Positions 1 to 11,325 of a DNA stretch of 64,000 nucleotides are shown piece after piece. The stretch spans positions 3,456,123 to 3,520,122 of the forward strand of contig CATQJL010000112.1 in assembly GCA_958299035.1 (NCBI GenBank), given 5' to 3'. Under the pieces are notes generated by a model. It searched no databases. It was not told the DNA's origin and was given only the letters and a program-made list of their open reading frames with translations. The stretch comes from Cylicocyclus nassatus (Eukaryota; Nematoda; Chromadorea; Rhabditida; Strongylidae). Both the position numbers and the translations under genes were made by a program. Position 1 is the first letter of the stretch. Every line of letters begins with the position of its first letter.

Positions 1-29
1 CAGTGTGCACATCTTTTTGGGACACCCTG
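1..29. mobile_element. Right end of a TIR transposon, cut by the window edge
   Basis: The terminal motif TTTTGGGACACCCTG is followed by TA, exactly as at the right ends of the complete elements at 5962-6610 and 22481-23158. Only the last bases of the element are in the window. Confidence 0.6.
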
Positions 30-59
30 TATAGCTCATAGATATACCAAAAATTATAA

Positions 60-1430
60 AAAAATGATTTTTGAAGCAGATAAAATTTGTTTGATTTTCA
101 CAAAGAATGTCTGATGACAAGCAAGCTTCAATCGCAGAACTTGAAAGTTTTTATATTTTTGCTGTAGGCTTCGCGACTTTACCAAGAGTCATGATTTCCA
201 AAGAAATGATTTTGTAATTTGATTTGATACTGCTTTTGTAAAGCTTCAAACACAGATCAAAAAATGTAAAAACTATTACACTTTGTGAAAATTGTATGAC
301 TGTATTTTCCCAAAATTTTATATTAAATTTGAACATTAGCCAACTTAGCAGAAGAAATGAGAATTGATGGATTTTGACAACTATCATAAAGTATTTAGAG
401 AATTGTTTCGAAAATGTAATCATCAAAAAGGCAGGAAAAAGCTGCATCGAATGCGTATTTGGACGCATTTAAGTCTTTTTAGGAGATATAGTCGGGACAG
501 AATTTTCGAAGAAAAATAATAGAATGGCAGAAGAAATGAGATGTTTTAAAATATTCATAATGCTGATCTTGAGAAGAAAGAAAACGTTTCAGCGCAGTCC
601 TGGCAATACGTTTTTGACAACTCCGCTGTAAAATAGGGTAGATCATCGCTTTATTGAGCCGCTAAGGGGGAGGAGCGGGGATCTCATCAGTTTCTATGAT
701 ATACACAAAATGTTATTCGTGTAATGGGTTGCAGCCATGGTTTCCTGAATAAAAGTGACGGTTATATGTGTTATTTCTGGCAGACTCGCAGACAGTTCAT
801 CGGAAATTCACGAGGGCAAGCTGATTTGCCAAACTTCCCAAAAGCTTGTATCAGTTCTGAGGTATATGAAGGTGAAAAATGGGAACTTCCCGAGAAAAAT
901 GACGTTAACAGAAATACAGTTAGGGACATCCTAAGGGAATCCTCGGGAACTTTCCTCAACTTTTCCTGCTTCCAACACTAGCTATTAGTGGAAGTAAGTG
1001 ACTGTAAACTGAGAGAAGTGAACGAAAGATAAATAAAAATAGCAAAATATTGCTCTCAAGCATCACGGCACTCAAGCTAATGTTAAGTGGCAGTTGTAAA
1101 GCTCTTTCATTGCTCACAGTTTGTTCCAAGTAAAAGTAAGACAACCTCAAGTGACTGTGTGTAAGCGGGTGTTCCGTAAAATCGCGTGAGAGCCCAAGGT
1201 CTTGTAGACATTACTAAAACTTACCGCTGCGAACGAACTTCTTCAAGGGCGCAACCTTTTTTCATGCCATAGCGTGACTAAATGTGCTCCACAATCAAGT
1301 ATTTTCCATCATAAAGATTTGCAGGTGTTACAGCTTGGGTTTTATCAAAAGCGCAGGGACCCGAGTGAGGCGAATGGAGGAGAAGGATGATTATAGCTGT
1401 AAGTAACAATGCTACCAAGAGTGGTAGTGA
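60..1430 (+). repeat. Diverged large repeat, copy A part 1
   Basis: The stretch is collinear with about 46990-48550. Shared landmarks, in order, are AATGTCTGATGACAAGCAAG, AAAGTATTTAGAGAATTGTTTC, the ATATTCATAATGCT junction, AATGGGTTGCAG, TGTGTTATTTCTGGCAGACT and TTGTTCCAAGTAAAAGT. The two copies differ by many substitutions and indels. I see no coding exon with splice sites. Position 560/561 is the uninterrupted counterpart of a Helitron-like insertion in copy B. Confidence 0.7.
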
Positions 1431-1507
1431 GTTGAATAGTAAAATCCTTCAAATATTACATTACATGCTTTATCGTTGTTCATGCTTTATACACTAGACA
1501 TTTTGAA

Positions 1508-1835
1508 GCAGTGGCGGTCCCAGGATTTCATTCGGGGAGGAGGAGGCGACGATTGGACGGAGGTGCGTGGCGTCAGCCACGAACCCCGAAAATTTTTTGT
1601 GCTTCCCAGTTTTTTGCGGGCCCACGACACCGAATTTAGAAAAAGGGCGTGTAAATTAAAATTTCAGAAAATTTCAAGAATTATTATAATGATTTAGTAC
1701 AAAAGAAGTCTTCAAATTTCTATATGTCAGGCTTTGGGGTGCCTCCCAAATTTTCTGCGGGCGCACGACCCCGAAAATTTGAAAAAAGGAGTGCGTTAAT
1801 AATTTATGAAAAATTCTAAAAATTATTATAGTTAT
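1508..1835. mobile_element. Degenerate element with a hAT-like end
   Basis: Begins CAGTGGCGGTCCCAGGATTTC. Ends of the form CAGTGGCGnnnCCAGG are typical of many hAT transposons. Inside, the segment with CCCGAAAATTTTT and GCGGGCCCACGAC is repeated in altered form about 170 bp later. A related degenerate start lies at 39869. The opposite end and a target duplication were not found. Confidence 0.35.
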
Positions 1836-2113
1836 TTACAAGTAAAGGATACTTGGTGAGCGTGGCCTTTTAGAATGATTACACCATCAAACCATTGAAC
1901 CACCAATCATTACACCATTAATTTTCACCATTAAATGCATCTTGAAGCACTGATTCCAAATCTGTTTTCATTATCTGCTGTGCGCTCTTCCAAAAGAAGT
2001 TATGAACATTTCTTGCCACCAAAATTTGCACTGTTTTTGATGCATGATTGACCAATATCGTGAGAATGTTCGCTTAGGCACTAGAAAAGAGCGTACAAAT
2101 AAAGTAAAGCTTC
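1836..2113 (+). mobile_element. Half copy of a palindromic MITE (ACAAGG family)
   Basis: Starts with TTACAAGTAAAGGATACTTGG and contains CTGATTCCAAATCTGTTTTC followed by TGCGCTCTTCC. The same order occurs at 4371-4607 and, inverted into full palindromes, at 36956-37447. Only one arm is present here. Confidence 0.55.
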
Positions 2114-3110
2114 CCAGTGTTGGTACAAATACAGTACACATGCTTCCTCAAATAGCCATTTTCGTTGTTAAACTCCTAATAGAGAAGAATCTTGAAGTCA
2201 TACAATTCGCAATTCCCGTCATGAATGGAAGAATTTTATAAATAATAAGAATTCTCACTAGCTCGAGCAGTGGGATGGCAATGACATCCAGCTTCAAAAA
2301 TTTTGCAGACATTGTTTGCAGTTCCTTCACAGCTCTCCAAACTTTTCCGAATACTCCTTACGTAAATACTCAAACTTCGTAGCATTACGCCTATACAGCA
2401 CCGTCAGTGCCGCTTTTCAAACTGTGTTTTTAACGTAATATTGCGCTGGAAGTGCCGCATTGCTATAACTTTTTTCAGGTTACCCTTATCAAGCTCTTTT
2501 CGATATACAAAAACAGCACTGTCTGCTGGACGTGATGTTATGGTTGAAACTCAAAAATGTACAACTTTTGTCCCAAAGCGATATGAACGCGATGTTGCGT
2601 CGGAAGTGTCGCATTTCATTAAGTTCGAACGAAACTACTCTGTATGATTTTCCTTAGTATATTTAGATTCAGCACTGCTTGCCCAACGTTAATATTTAAA
2701 ATATATTCAGAATCCAGAAAGTCGCTTTTTTCATGTGACATAAGACGCCATAAACGGTTTTTTGCGGGATTGCCGCATTGGTATAACTGCCTTCATATTT
2801 AACCCAAAAAATGTTTGCATAGTTGTCATCCGTGTCTCCTGAGCTATCCGCCAAATTTTTGATAGTTCAAGGAACTCGATTTTGAGTAATTTACACGTTT
2901 CAAATCTCGCAACGAAGCAATCGTTCATTATAGTAGTCAGCTTTTAAGCTCCGTTTATTTATTCATTTTGTGCATTCATAGATGCTCCTGACGAACGTGG
3001 TTAGTGCAAAAAAAAGCGAAAGAAAAAAAAACAGCCAATTATAGACGGTGTATCCAGCAGCCAGAGTAGAACCAAATTCAGAAATGATAATTTGTTTGTT
3101 TGTTAATGTT
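2114..3110. other. Intergenic DNA, no gene recognised
   Basis: AT-rich sequence without a convincing exon. A short stretch near 2270 (GGGATGGCAATGA) has a counterpart near 48920, so this interval belongs to the collinear duplication but is poorly conserved. Confidence 0.4.
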
Positions 3111-3560
3111 CATCAGCCAGATGCAGTTTAAACCTTTAGATCCAAAACCCGGTGCTATCAGACCCTGCATTATGATGGCGAGAAACTCGGATGTACAGGG
3201 ATACTGTTACAGATGTGGTTTCCACATTGTAGGCTGGTAGTAGTTACGATGTGATTCCAACACCTATAGCTAGATTTTTTCTGCAACATTCGTTACTATC
3301 AAGAGAATCGAATGTGTATACCGCGCTGAGGGTGTAATCCTAAAAACTTATGGTAGGATAAATATGCTTCACTGAAGTTGCGGCCAGCGATACCTGGCTA
3401 GATCAAAAAGCACGAACTGTGCATAAATTTGCAACTCGGAACTGCATTGATGCTAGGCCTGAACAAAATGGATCGATTTGTGGTTTTACGCAAAAATAAA
3501 TTCGAAGCAAGGATAGGCATAAATAAGATTTGTAAATTGACTCATACTGGACCGTTAAGG
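3110..3560 (+). repeat. Diverged large repeat, copy A part 2
   Basis: Collinear with about 49228-50150. Shared landmarks are CTGCAGTTTAAA / ATGCAGTTTAAA, GATGTGGTTT, CCTAAAAACTTAT, ATATGC, ACTGAAGT and TGTGCATAAATT. The segment GCA|TTATGATGG at 3169/3170 is the probable empty site for the Helitron-like element at 49279-49759. Confidence 0.6.
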
Positions 3561-3904
3561 CATTTTTAGGATCAAACAAATGGTGTAGGGCATCATTTTG
3601 ACCATAACTCACATTAATGTATCTCAAGGATTGAAGAAGTCTTTTCGCACTCAGTTCAAAATACCTGCCCCTATCAAATAGCAATCTTCAGTTTAGTATT
3701 AAACAAGAAACTAGGTAACGCAAAAAACTGATCAAAGCTTCCTCACCGTTAACCCCTTTTCGAACATTGCAAAGCCAAGTTGAGGCGAAGTGAGCTTCAA
3801 GGCAGCGTCCCTGCAAAATTTCACTTTCCAATTTTTCACCTATTTGGAGCCTTCTCGCCAAGAGAAACACATATCTGGCTTTTCAACGCATGAAAATAAC
3901 GAAA

Positions 3905-4048
3905 ATGAGCCTTTTTCGAAGCTTTCCAGGTCCGCATTCAGTAGCAATACGCCGGAAATCTTCCCCGGCCCCCTCTCCTCGCTCCGGATCCCGCCACTTA
4001 CACGTTTTTCCACTGAATGGGGACCTGGAAAGCTTCGGAAAAAGTGTA
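3905..4048. repeat. Imperfect inverted repeat around a GC-rich core
   Basis: The arm CTTTTTCGAAGCTTTCCAGG near 3910 is mirrored by CCTGGAAAGCTTCGGAAAAAG near 4023-4043. The roughly 90-bp core is GC-rich. It is probably the centre of a short foldback element. Outer boundaries and target duplication were not identified, and no gene is seen in the surrounding 3560-4370. Confidence 0.5.
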
Positions 4049-4370
4049 AAGAAGCTGTCGTTGTTTTTGCAATAGCATGTCAATTTGTTTTTTGCAACTT
4101 CTAGCAGCGGAATAAATATAGAACGTGTATATGTGAGTACTAGTGTATGGGAATATATCTTTAGCAAAAATTTTTTTTGAAATATAACGTCCTGCATGGT
4201 CGACTAGTTTAAATTTTGGTTTCAAACTGCAAGATGGAACTTCGGCAGGCATTTGGATGCCATCTTGTGGTGCTTACCTATTCTATCGAACAGTACTTAA
4301 CTTAATATTTTTGGCATAGTTGTGCCTCTACACGCGATATGACAGGACTTTCGGTTCGACCTAATACAAA

Positions 4371-4607
4371 CTTACAAGGAAAGGATACTTGGACAGTGGC
4401 TTTTGAAAAGAAACGTACAACATTGAATGCATCTTGAAGCGCTGATTCCAAATCTGTTTTCGTTATCAGCTGTGCGCTCTTCCGAAAGAAGTTATGAACA
4501 TTTCTTGTCACGAAAGCTTGCACTCTTTTTGATGCAGAAGTCACCAATATCGTTAGAATGTTCGCTTACGCATTACAAAAGAATGTACATATGAAGTAAA
4601 GCTTCAC
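4371..4607 (+). mobile_element. Half copy of a palindromic MITE (ACAAGG family)
   Basis: Opens with TTACAAGGAAAGGATACTTGG and matches 1836-2113 through GATTCCAAATCTGTTTTCGT, TGCGCTCTTCC and the AGTAAAGCTTC end. One arm only. Confidence 0.55.
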
Positions 4608-5046
4608 GCTGAGCTCAGGAAAACTGTCACCAATACATCAAAGTCAAGCCTAGATACCGACGATTTTGACTGCCTAAATCTGCAAAATCAATATGGGAAA
4701 AGTCCATAACTTGGTTCAAGAAGTAGCACAGCAGATAATGAACATAGATTTAGAATCAGCGTTCCAAGACGCACCTACTGGTATACATCTCATTGCAAAA
4801 GGCCACGGTCACCAAGTATCCTTCCCTCGTTAGCAACATAAAAACATTCTGCTTTGACGATGACATCACATTGACTAGTTGCATAAGCATGCTTGTCCGG
4901 ATAAGACGAAAAGAATTGGTGATAATGGGAAATCGTTTTATGAGAATACAATGGTTAGAATACGCGTATGCTGCCCCGAACAACGCTCCGTCTAGCCTAG
5001 CCTTCCAAAACCTCTTCGACGTTCACGCAGCAGCTTTGTCATTGCA
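4608..5046. other. Intergenic DNA, no supported gene
   Basis: Open frames of up to about 100 codons exist on both strands but run into the adjacent TE and lack splice signals or recognisable similarity. Confidence 0.3.
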
Positions 5047-5048
5047 TA

Positions 5049-5345
5049 TCTGTATAAATAAAGCTGATCTGTTTGTATGTCTGTCTGTCTGTCGTGTCTG
5101 TCTATGTGTACGTATGTTCTGAAGAAATTATTTCATTTTTGAACCGATCCTGACCAAACTCAAGACACTACAATTTGGGGCGGGCGGGTGTCGAAGGCTA
5201 CTTTTCCTCATTGACCGATACCGATTTCATAGTATTTTGCGAAGTCTCTCCTACAAGGATGAGAGTTGGAACAGGTCGGGGGGGGGGGGGGGGGAGGTGG
5301 GGGGAAGAGGAGGGCGGGGGGTAAGTAAGCGTGTTGATTATGAAA
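5049..5345 (+). mobile_element. Helitron-like element, 3' end missing
   Basis: The 5' end is A|TCTGTATAAATAAAGCTGA followed by a TCTG-rich stretch, then the family core (GAACCGATCCTGACCAAACT, GGGCGGGCGGGTGTC, GACCGATACCGAT). A run of G replaces the usual GGGG near 5279. The canonical GGAGCCGGGT...CTAGT end is absent, so the copy is truncated. Confidence 0.6.
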
Positions 5346-5959
5346 ATAAAATTAACAGGTCCTGGGACAATTAAGTTGTTATTGAAGTTCTCTAACCAAA
5401 GTGCTGATTATTTCTCGCTAGGTGGCAAACCCGACTCCGCCCATTTCTTGAAGTGCGGCAGCCTTGTAATTTGTGTTACTGTACCTGCATGACTCACAGG
5501 CAGACCTTCTATTAGTAAGCCGCCTATTCGAATCAAACTCGTCTTCAGACGCAGTGCTTCTACGCTCTCACATATCGTTCAAAGTTGCGAGAAGGTCGCT
5601 CTATTTACGGCACTTGCTTTAACGCGACATTTTTCGTTCATTCCATTCGGCGTTGTGTGATCGCAATATCATGTTCCTTCGAAAGCATTTTGAGCATGCA
5701 CAAACTCTGAATCAGAAGGAGGCATGCTTAGCTCGTTAAGGCGAATCTTTCGGTGTATCTCATTGTTGTAATCCGTACGATAGGTAAAGGATGAAGAAGA
5801 CTTGCCCAAGATTTCGTGTACAGGGGTTTTTTGAGGCTGATCACAGTAATCGTATCCATTTGTTGCAATGTGTGTGTCTAACTATACACCAGTCAAACCA
5901 AAATATAATTTTAAAGAAGGTAGGGTTTATGAAATAATGAGAACAAAAACAATGGTATA
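5346..5959. other. Intergenic DNA, nothing recognised
   Basis: No coding exon, tandem repeat or TE terminus was recognised here. Confidence 0.3.
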
Positions 5960-5961
5960 TA

Positions 5962-6610
5962 CAGGGTGTCCCAAAAGTAAATACACACTTTTCAATCGTC
6001 AATATCTTTCTTCACATTGTCTCTTCTTCCGCCACTTAAACACCATTCTGTAGAGGAGGCTTTAACTTAGATCTTCGTTACTGTAGGATTACGGTGGGAA
6101 CTTCGACAAAGATTTTTAGGCCATTGGAGGCCATGTCTGCCTCGAAACAAAACCAAACAAGACGTAAAATCTTATACTATGGTAATCGAAGCCGCCGATT
6201 TCGATTATGAAACTTCTAGTTTACTGTGATGCTTCTTTCCCAAGTTATCGCAGGTGAACCGTAATACCTAAATCCCCAATTTTGTCAGAAATGTGATTAC
6301 ACCGTCAAAAAAGCTGAACACAGTCGTAAAAAGTTGTGTATTGGAATCAGCGTGTGCGAAAACTTCAATAGACGATTTTTCAGACTTTTTGAATAAAATT
6401 TCGTCAGATGGCATATTTCACAGTGGTTCCACATGCTGGAAGTTCTTACCGTAATCCTACAGTAACGAAGAGCGATCGGTGATTCGTTCAATACTGTAGA
6501 TCTAAGTTAAAGCCTCCTCTACAGAATGACGCTTGAATCACAAAAAAAGACCCATTGGGACGAGAGATATTCACGATTGAAAAGTGTGTAGTTACTTTTG
6601 GGACACCCTG
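5962..6610. mobile_element. TA-flanked MITE with long TIRs (GGGTGTCCCAAAA family)
   Basis: Left end CAGGGTGTCCCAAAAGTAAA and right end TTACTTTTGGGACACCCTG, with TA on both sides (5960-5961 and 6611-6612), fit a Tc1/mariner target duplication. The inverted arms extend inward at least 150 bp: GTAGAGGAGGCTTTAACTTA near 6050 is mirrored near 6500, and CTGTAGGATTACGGT near 6080 near 6450. No transposase is encoded, so the copy is non-autonomous. Confidence 0.8.
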
Positions 6611-6849
6611 TATTTTATCACCTCAATGTTAGTCAAAAGCTTACTGAGCTCTGACAGTAATTATCCTTAAATTTTCAAATTTTAAATACGGCATCGCTTC
6701 GTAGTCAAAGTAGGACATTTTGTAGTCGCGTAATACCTACCTAGTTAAACTCCTTAAACATTCGAAACGATAATATCAAAAAATCGCGCAAGAAACAAGC
6801 TCTACTGTTGACACTGCGATACGGAACGATGCGTAATGTGCGCACGGTA

Positions 6850-7180
6850 GGGTGGGTGATTGGGCACAAGTAGAGCAGTATCGGTTTGAGTGTATAAACT
6901 GTGATGCAAGTATGCCTGTATACTGTTATTTTGGGAAAACCGGAATAACGCTCAGCATTCGTAATGAAGAGCATTTGGTAGATAAAAGGCACAGGGACAA
7001 CATGCAGAATCGCTTTGTGGAGAAAAGTCCGATATCGAAATCACAATTCTAACATTAGAAAAAGACATCTGAGCTAGAAGAGCTTGGAATTGTTCCGGGA
7101 TTCTAAAAAGAGTTTCAGAGATACACACAACAAAAACGATGTTTATCCGTAACCGCTAAGTCCCATTCTTTTATCGTGAT
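6850..7180 (+). pseudogene. Penelope-like element, C-terminal GIY-YIG remnant
   Basis: The open stretch at 6852-7052 contains YCYFGKTGITLSIRNEEHL. This resembles the conserved GKTGR-x-L-x-R-x2-EHL segment of the GIY-YIG endonuclease that ends Penelope-like retroelement ORFs. Beyond the first stop, other frames give AREALELF-like and CLSVTAKS text, matching the family's ARKALEAFW and ECLAIT C-terminal region. Frameshifts and stops show it is dead. No reverse transcriptase is found upstream. Confidence 0.55.
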
Positions 7181-7339
7181 GTAAGTATGCCTGTATACTG
7201 GGTAACATCCAACTCAGCATAGCTCATTCGTCGGTCGCAACCATCTTCATCCAATACGGACATTTAACGAACCTTGTCCCTTTGTCTTCCAACTTTTGTT
7301 GAGTGAAATTCGTAATATTAATTATTTATTAATTATTTA

Positions 7340-8048
7340 TTAGGTGGGTGCAAAAGTTCTGTCGTTTCATTTTCAAAAATTTGTAACTTCGCTAGATTTC
7401 AACGGATTTGCTTGCTTGTAATTTTATCAGAAAGAATAAGTCTTTCGCTTTCAAATGCTGTTCCGTGGAGCTTCTGTTTCACACTGGGTGCCGAGATAAA
7501 AATGGAAAACTAAGACTATGTAAACTTTGACCATTTTAAGTTAGGTCACCAAAAATCTGGAATGCTGCAGAAAAATCTGAAATCGTCAGTACATATGTTT
7601 TTTGGCCTACTCTTCGCAATTTTGAAAGTTTGTGCTGTTTGGACGTCTTTGTGAGAAGTTATGATTTTCGCGAAAATTCACAAATTAATTGATTTTGGCG
7701 TTTTCCATGGTAAACTCGATATTCATAACTTCTCACGGAGACATTCAAACAGCACAAACTCTTCACGATTGCAAAGAGTAAACCAAAAAACTTATGTACT
7801 GACGATTTCAGATTTTTCTGCAGCATTCTGGATTTTTGGTGACCTAACTTAAAATGGTCAAAGTTAACAAGGTCTTAGTTTTCCATTTTTATCTCTGCAT
7901 TCTGTGCGATACAGAAGGTCCGCAAAATAGCGCTTGAAAGCGGAAGACCTGTTCTTTTTAATACAATTACAAGCAAGCAAATCCGTTGAAATGTGGCGAA
8001 GCTACAAATTTTTGAAAATGAAACGACAGAACTTTTGCACCCACCTAA
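7340..8048. mobile_element. Mariner-type palindromic MITE
   Basis: The termini TTAGGTGGGTGCAAAAGTTC and the inverse are flanked by TA (7338-7339 and 8049-8050) and closely resemble mariner TIRs. Almost the whole 709 bp is one inverted repeat with arms of about 330 bp: the GATTTTTGGTGACCTAACTT region near 7840 mirrors 7545-7565, and CAAGCAAGCAAATCCGTTGA mirrors 7398-7416. There is no transposase. Confidence 0.8.
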
Positions 8049-8389
8049 TATATTAATTATTCAGGGGCTCTCAGCATTCAGTTCGAACGGTCGAAATTTC
8101 AAACTCAGCGAATGGTTAGTTCAAATTTGGATAATAGCCGACCATGTTCGATTAAGTTCAAATTCTAAAATGTGCCAGTTTCAGAATAATTGGGTTTGAA
8201 TAGCTTGAGAAATTAAATTGAATAAGATTATCCGTTTGTATGCTTTTGAAAATAGATTTCGGCTCGTTGATGACTCACTTGTTGCATTGTTGAGTCTAGT
8301 TTTCAAAAAGTTTCAAAAACTGATTTTGGCTTGTTGATGACCCATCTGTAGCATTAAACCTAAACTAAGCAACATTTATTGAAATAATT

Positions 8390-8485
8390 TAGACTTTTGT
8401 CCACAAAGCGATTCCTGCATGTGCTTGCCAAGCGCCAAATGTCCCTGTGCCTTTTAACTACCAAACGGTGGGTGGAGGTTGACTC
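8390..8485 (-). pseudogene. Penelope-like element fragment, minus strand
   Basis: The reverse complement carries TTAAAAGGCACAGGGACA and then AATCGCTTTGTGGACAAAAG. It aligns with the GIY-YIG remnant at 6970-7025 (AAAAGGCACAGGGACAACAT and AATCGCTTTGTGGAGAAAAG). The match is at nucleotide level and the frame is broken. Confidence 0.5.
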
Positions 8486-8659
8486 TTCTTAGACAGGAAG
8501 GAAGAAAGGAATTCGAAGACATTCGAAGACGATTAGACTTGTCAATCTAGACTAATCGGATAGTTCCCGAGTCAACTGTGCTCAACAACTCTAGATAAGC
8601 TGTGCCAACCGAGTGGTCGGTTCAGTTTCATATTGGGCCGTACAGGTTAGTAGAGATGA

Positions 8660-8712
8660 TATACTTCTTATTGGCTAACGTTTCGTTTGACGCCGTCTTC
8701 AGAGGCTGAAAA
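8660..8712 (-). ncRNA. Hammerhead-like motif of a Penelope-type element
   Basis: On the minus strand CTGAAGA (8702-8696) is followed by a short poorly paired stem and then CGAAACGTTAGC (to about 8673). CUGANGA plus GAAA is the hammerhead ribozyme core, and Penelope-like retroelements are known to carry such motifs in their terminal repeats. The motif and flanks match the copy at 21395-21450. Stem II is degenerate here, so activity is doubtful. Confidence 0.4.
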
Positions 8713-11325
8713 AGCGTCACTCACCTTGATAAGCGTACTTTGCTGTCAAATTTTTCACCCTGTTGTCTTTCATCTAAGGTAGAAGTAGGGAATGCTGGAG
8801 TAAGAACTTACTTACAGTATATCACCGTTTTATAATAGCTTGTAGACGCTCGAGATGTCGATCGATTGCGTAAATAATAACGGTGGTATACTTGGTGGGT
8901 AAGATAGCGACAGGGAGACTGAGATGATATGAGACTATCGAAACCGATAACCAGTCCATGAGGTACCATTCGATTCAACTGGCTTGGTATCGGCAAAGGC
9001 GGGGCTTCGTGCTAGGTAATGATCAGAAAGCACTCGCGCAAGAGAGATGCAGGTGCGTCGCGGGCGCGAGGGGCCTCAATTAGATCACGAAACCCCGCCC
9101 TAATGGTGCCAAGCCAGTTGAATCAAATGCTAACTCCGGAGTTGGCAAGTTTTCGCGATATCTCCCAACTTGCCGGCACCTTTGATGCCATTAGGTAGGG
9201 TGATCAATACCGGCCCTGATGTCAAGCATAACTAAACGGTGTGTTTCTGTCTAACTTCACTGCTGGGTCGACAAAATTTGGTTGTTTAACACAAAAATTT
9301 TATTCAGCCAGACGAATCCATGCACAAAAACACGAAAATTGTAATAACTGCTTCTTCGTGCACGTACTCGCACTCGCCTTGCATCACATCTCATCAAAAA
9401 ATAGTCTTGATTTTTAGTAAACAATACCGTTACTATGCGAGTTACGGGCTTTAGGCTGCTTGCGTTTTGCACGTTTTGTGGCTTAACGCTTGCAATTCAC
9501 AAATCGCTATTGTAAAGATCGTGATCTCGGACATTTCAACTGCGCTGCGCGTGGTTCGCAGTTAATACCTGCCTGTGCGGTCGACGACACGACGATAGCA
9601 TTGCATTTTAGCTGACGATTTTTTGACAAAGTCACTGGACACCAATGGGTACAGAAAGAGACACAAAACGGTGAAATTTACTTTCTGTTTAATAGCTGTC
9701 ATTCTTGTTCATGGCAATTTCACAGATTTTGACTTATTCTTATTCACTTTGCTATTGAATTCCGAATGCATAATTGCGAAATTTGTTGAGAAGCACTTTT
9801 TACAGCTAATAGCAGTATATTCTATCAACGTTGAGGATTTGAGCCAGGCGATGTTGTCTACAATATAGGCAAAAGTAAGAAGTATGACACGCATAAACAA
9901 CCGACAAAAGGGCGAAGAGGGGGGGGGGACGTGGAAGAGAAAAATTCATTATCATGCGAAAGTCAGCTGTGACGGTGATTAGCACACATTGGTTGGGATG
10001 GACGTCCGGCTGTCTTAATTTGGCTAAAGTCGTCAGCAAATGTCTGGACTAGGGAACAGTATCTACAGTCGGCATAGAAATTCAAAAAGATTCTTTTTAA
10101 AGGCCAGCGAACCTACGCGCAGTGAGTAGCTGATTACATCCTATGGTAAGCATACAATTCCAAAAAAACAAGATGTAAGAATAGAACAAGGGTGCAAGGT
10201 TTGAGTGGCACACCTGTCGCAATTGGAAGAAGATATAATGCAAAAACGATGTTCGAAATCAAAGAGGCGCAAAGCTAAGCGGGGAACATGAGGTCGTTTT
10301 TTCTATGGCGATAAGCAGGCTGGTCGCGAACTATCATTAAGATACAACGAAAAAGAAAAAATTAGAGAGTGTGGTGGTTGGAATGACGGGTTTTCATATA
10401 ATTAGAAACACCAAAGCAAGATAAACTTCCCAAGACAAAGAGGTTAGCTTGCTTCCGGAAAGTGACAGTACTACCTGGCTAATACTATTTTTTCGGGACA
10501 TTCTGCAACTGGTATCTATTCATAGTTGCAAGCAATTTCACTAAAGGAATCATCACGGCTAATTCTTCAATGAAATATCGCGTTCTCAACAATATGAAGA
10601 TTTTTAGGATTGCGATCTATTAGAGTAAAAATAGCAGTAAAGATAAACTCTAAACGAGAGCTTAGACCATGTCCATACAGTAAACGGCTTACAAACAAAA
10701 ATGTTGTTCTCCTTGAATATCTGAAAAATTTTGTATGAGTCGCTAGTTTTTTATTTAGAAGTAAATGACAGCAGTATCTCAAATTATGCCCTGCTAGTAT
10801 TTTACACACAGGCATACTCCAAGCCCAAAATAAAAGTTCGTATGTTCACGAATGACGCTGTCTGATGAAATCCTCTGCACTATGACTTTGCCACTCCAGA
10901 ATAATCACGTAGACGTGAAATAAATACTTCTCACTAATGCTCTTGCCATTTACCACCTGCATACAACTCTTCTGTCCCTCTCCCTTTTCAATGTGGTTCA
11001 CTGACCCACTAAATTTTCGCAATCAGCTTGCGCACACACCCACCCCGTGGCCGCGGCTACATTTTCAAAAGTCGAATTGTTGAACAACTCTACAAATCTT
11101 TGCTACCAGATAAAATTGATAAATGCTTTGGTATCTTCAAAATCAATGTTACTGCCGCAATCTGCATGCACACTTACCCCTTTGCATCAACTCTCAGCAA
11201 TGTAGCTCAAAACTTGCTTATCAGTAAATCGATATGAAGACGAAAGTTAAATTATGACAGCCCTTTCCCGATTTGTATGCGTGCAAAATTTGTCGAAAAC
11301 AATTGGGAATATAGTTTTTTATTCG
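8713..11325. other. Intergenic DNA, no supported gene
   Basis: A GC-richer stretch at about 8860-9200 contains an inverted pair: CGATTCAACTGGCTTGGTA near 8969 and TGCCAAGCCAGTTGAATC near 9106. This suggests a degraded foldback TE. The rest is AT-rich with short chance frames. I see no exon with matching splice sites. Confidence 0.35.

Noticed and set aside
3883..4197. Overlapping frames of about 100 codons on both strands
   Set aside because: They arise from a palindromic GC-rich hairpin, which opens both strands alike.
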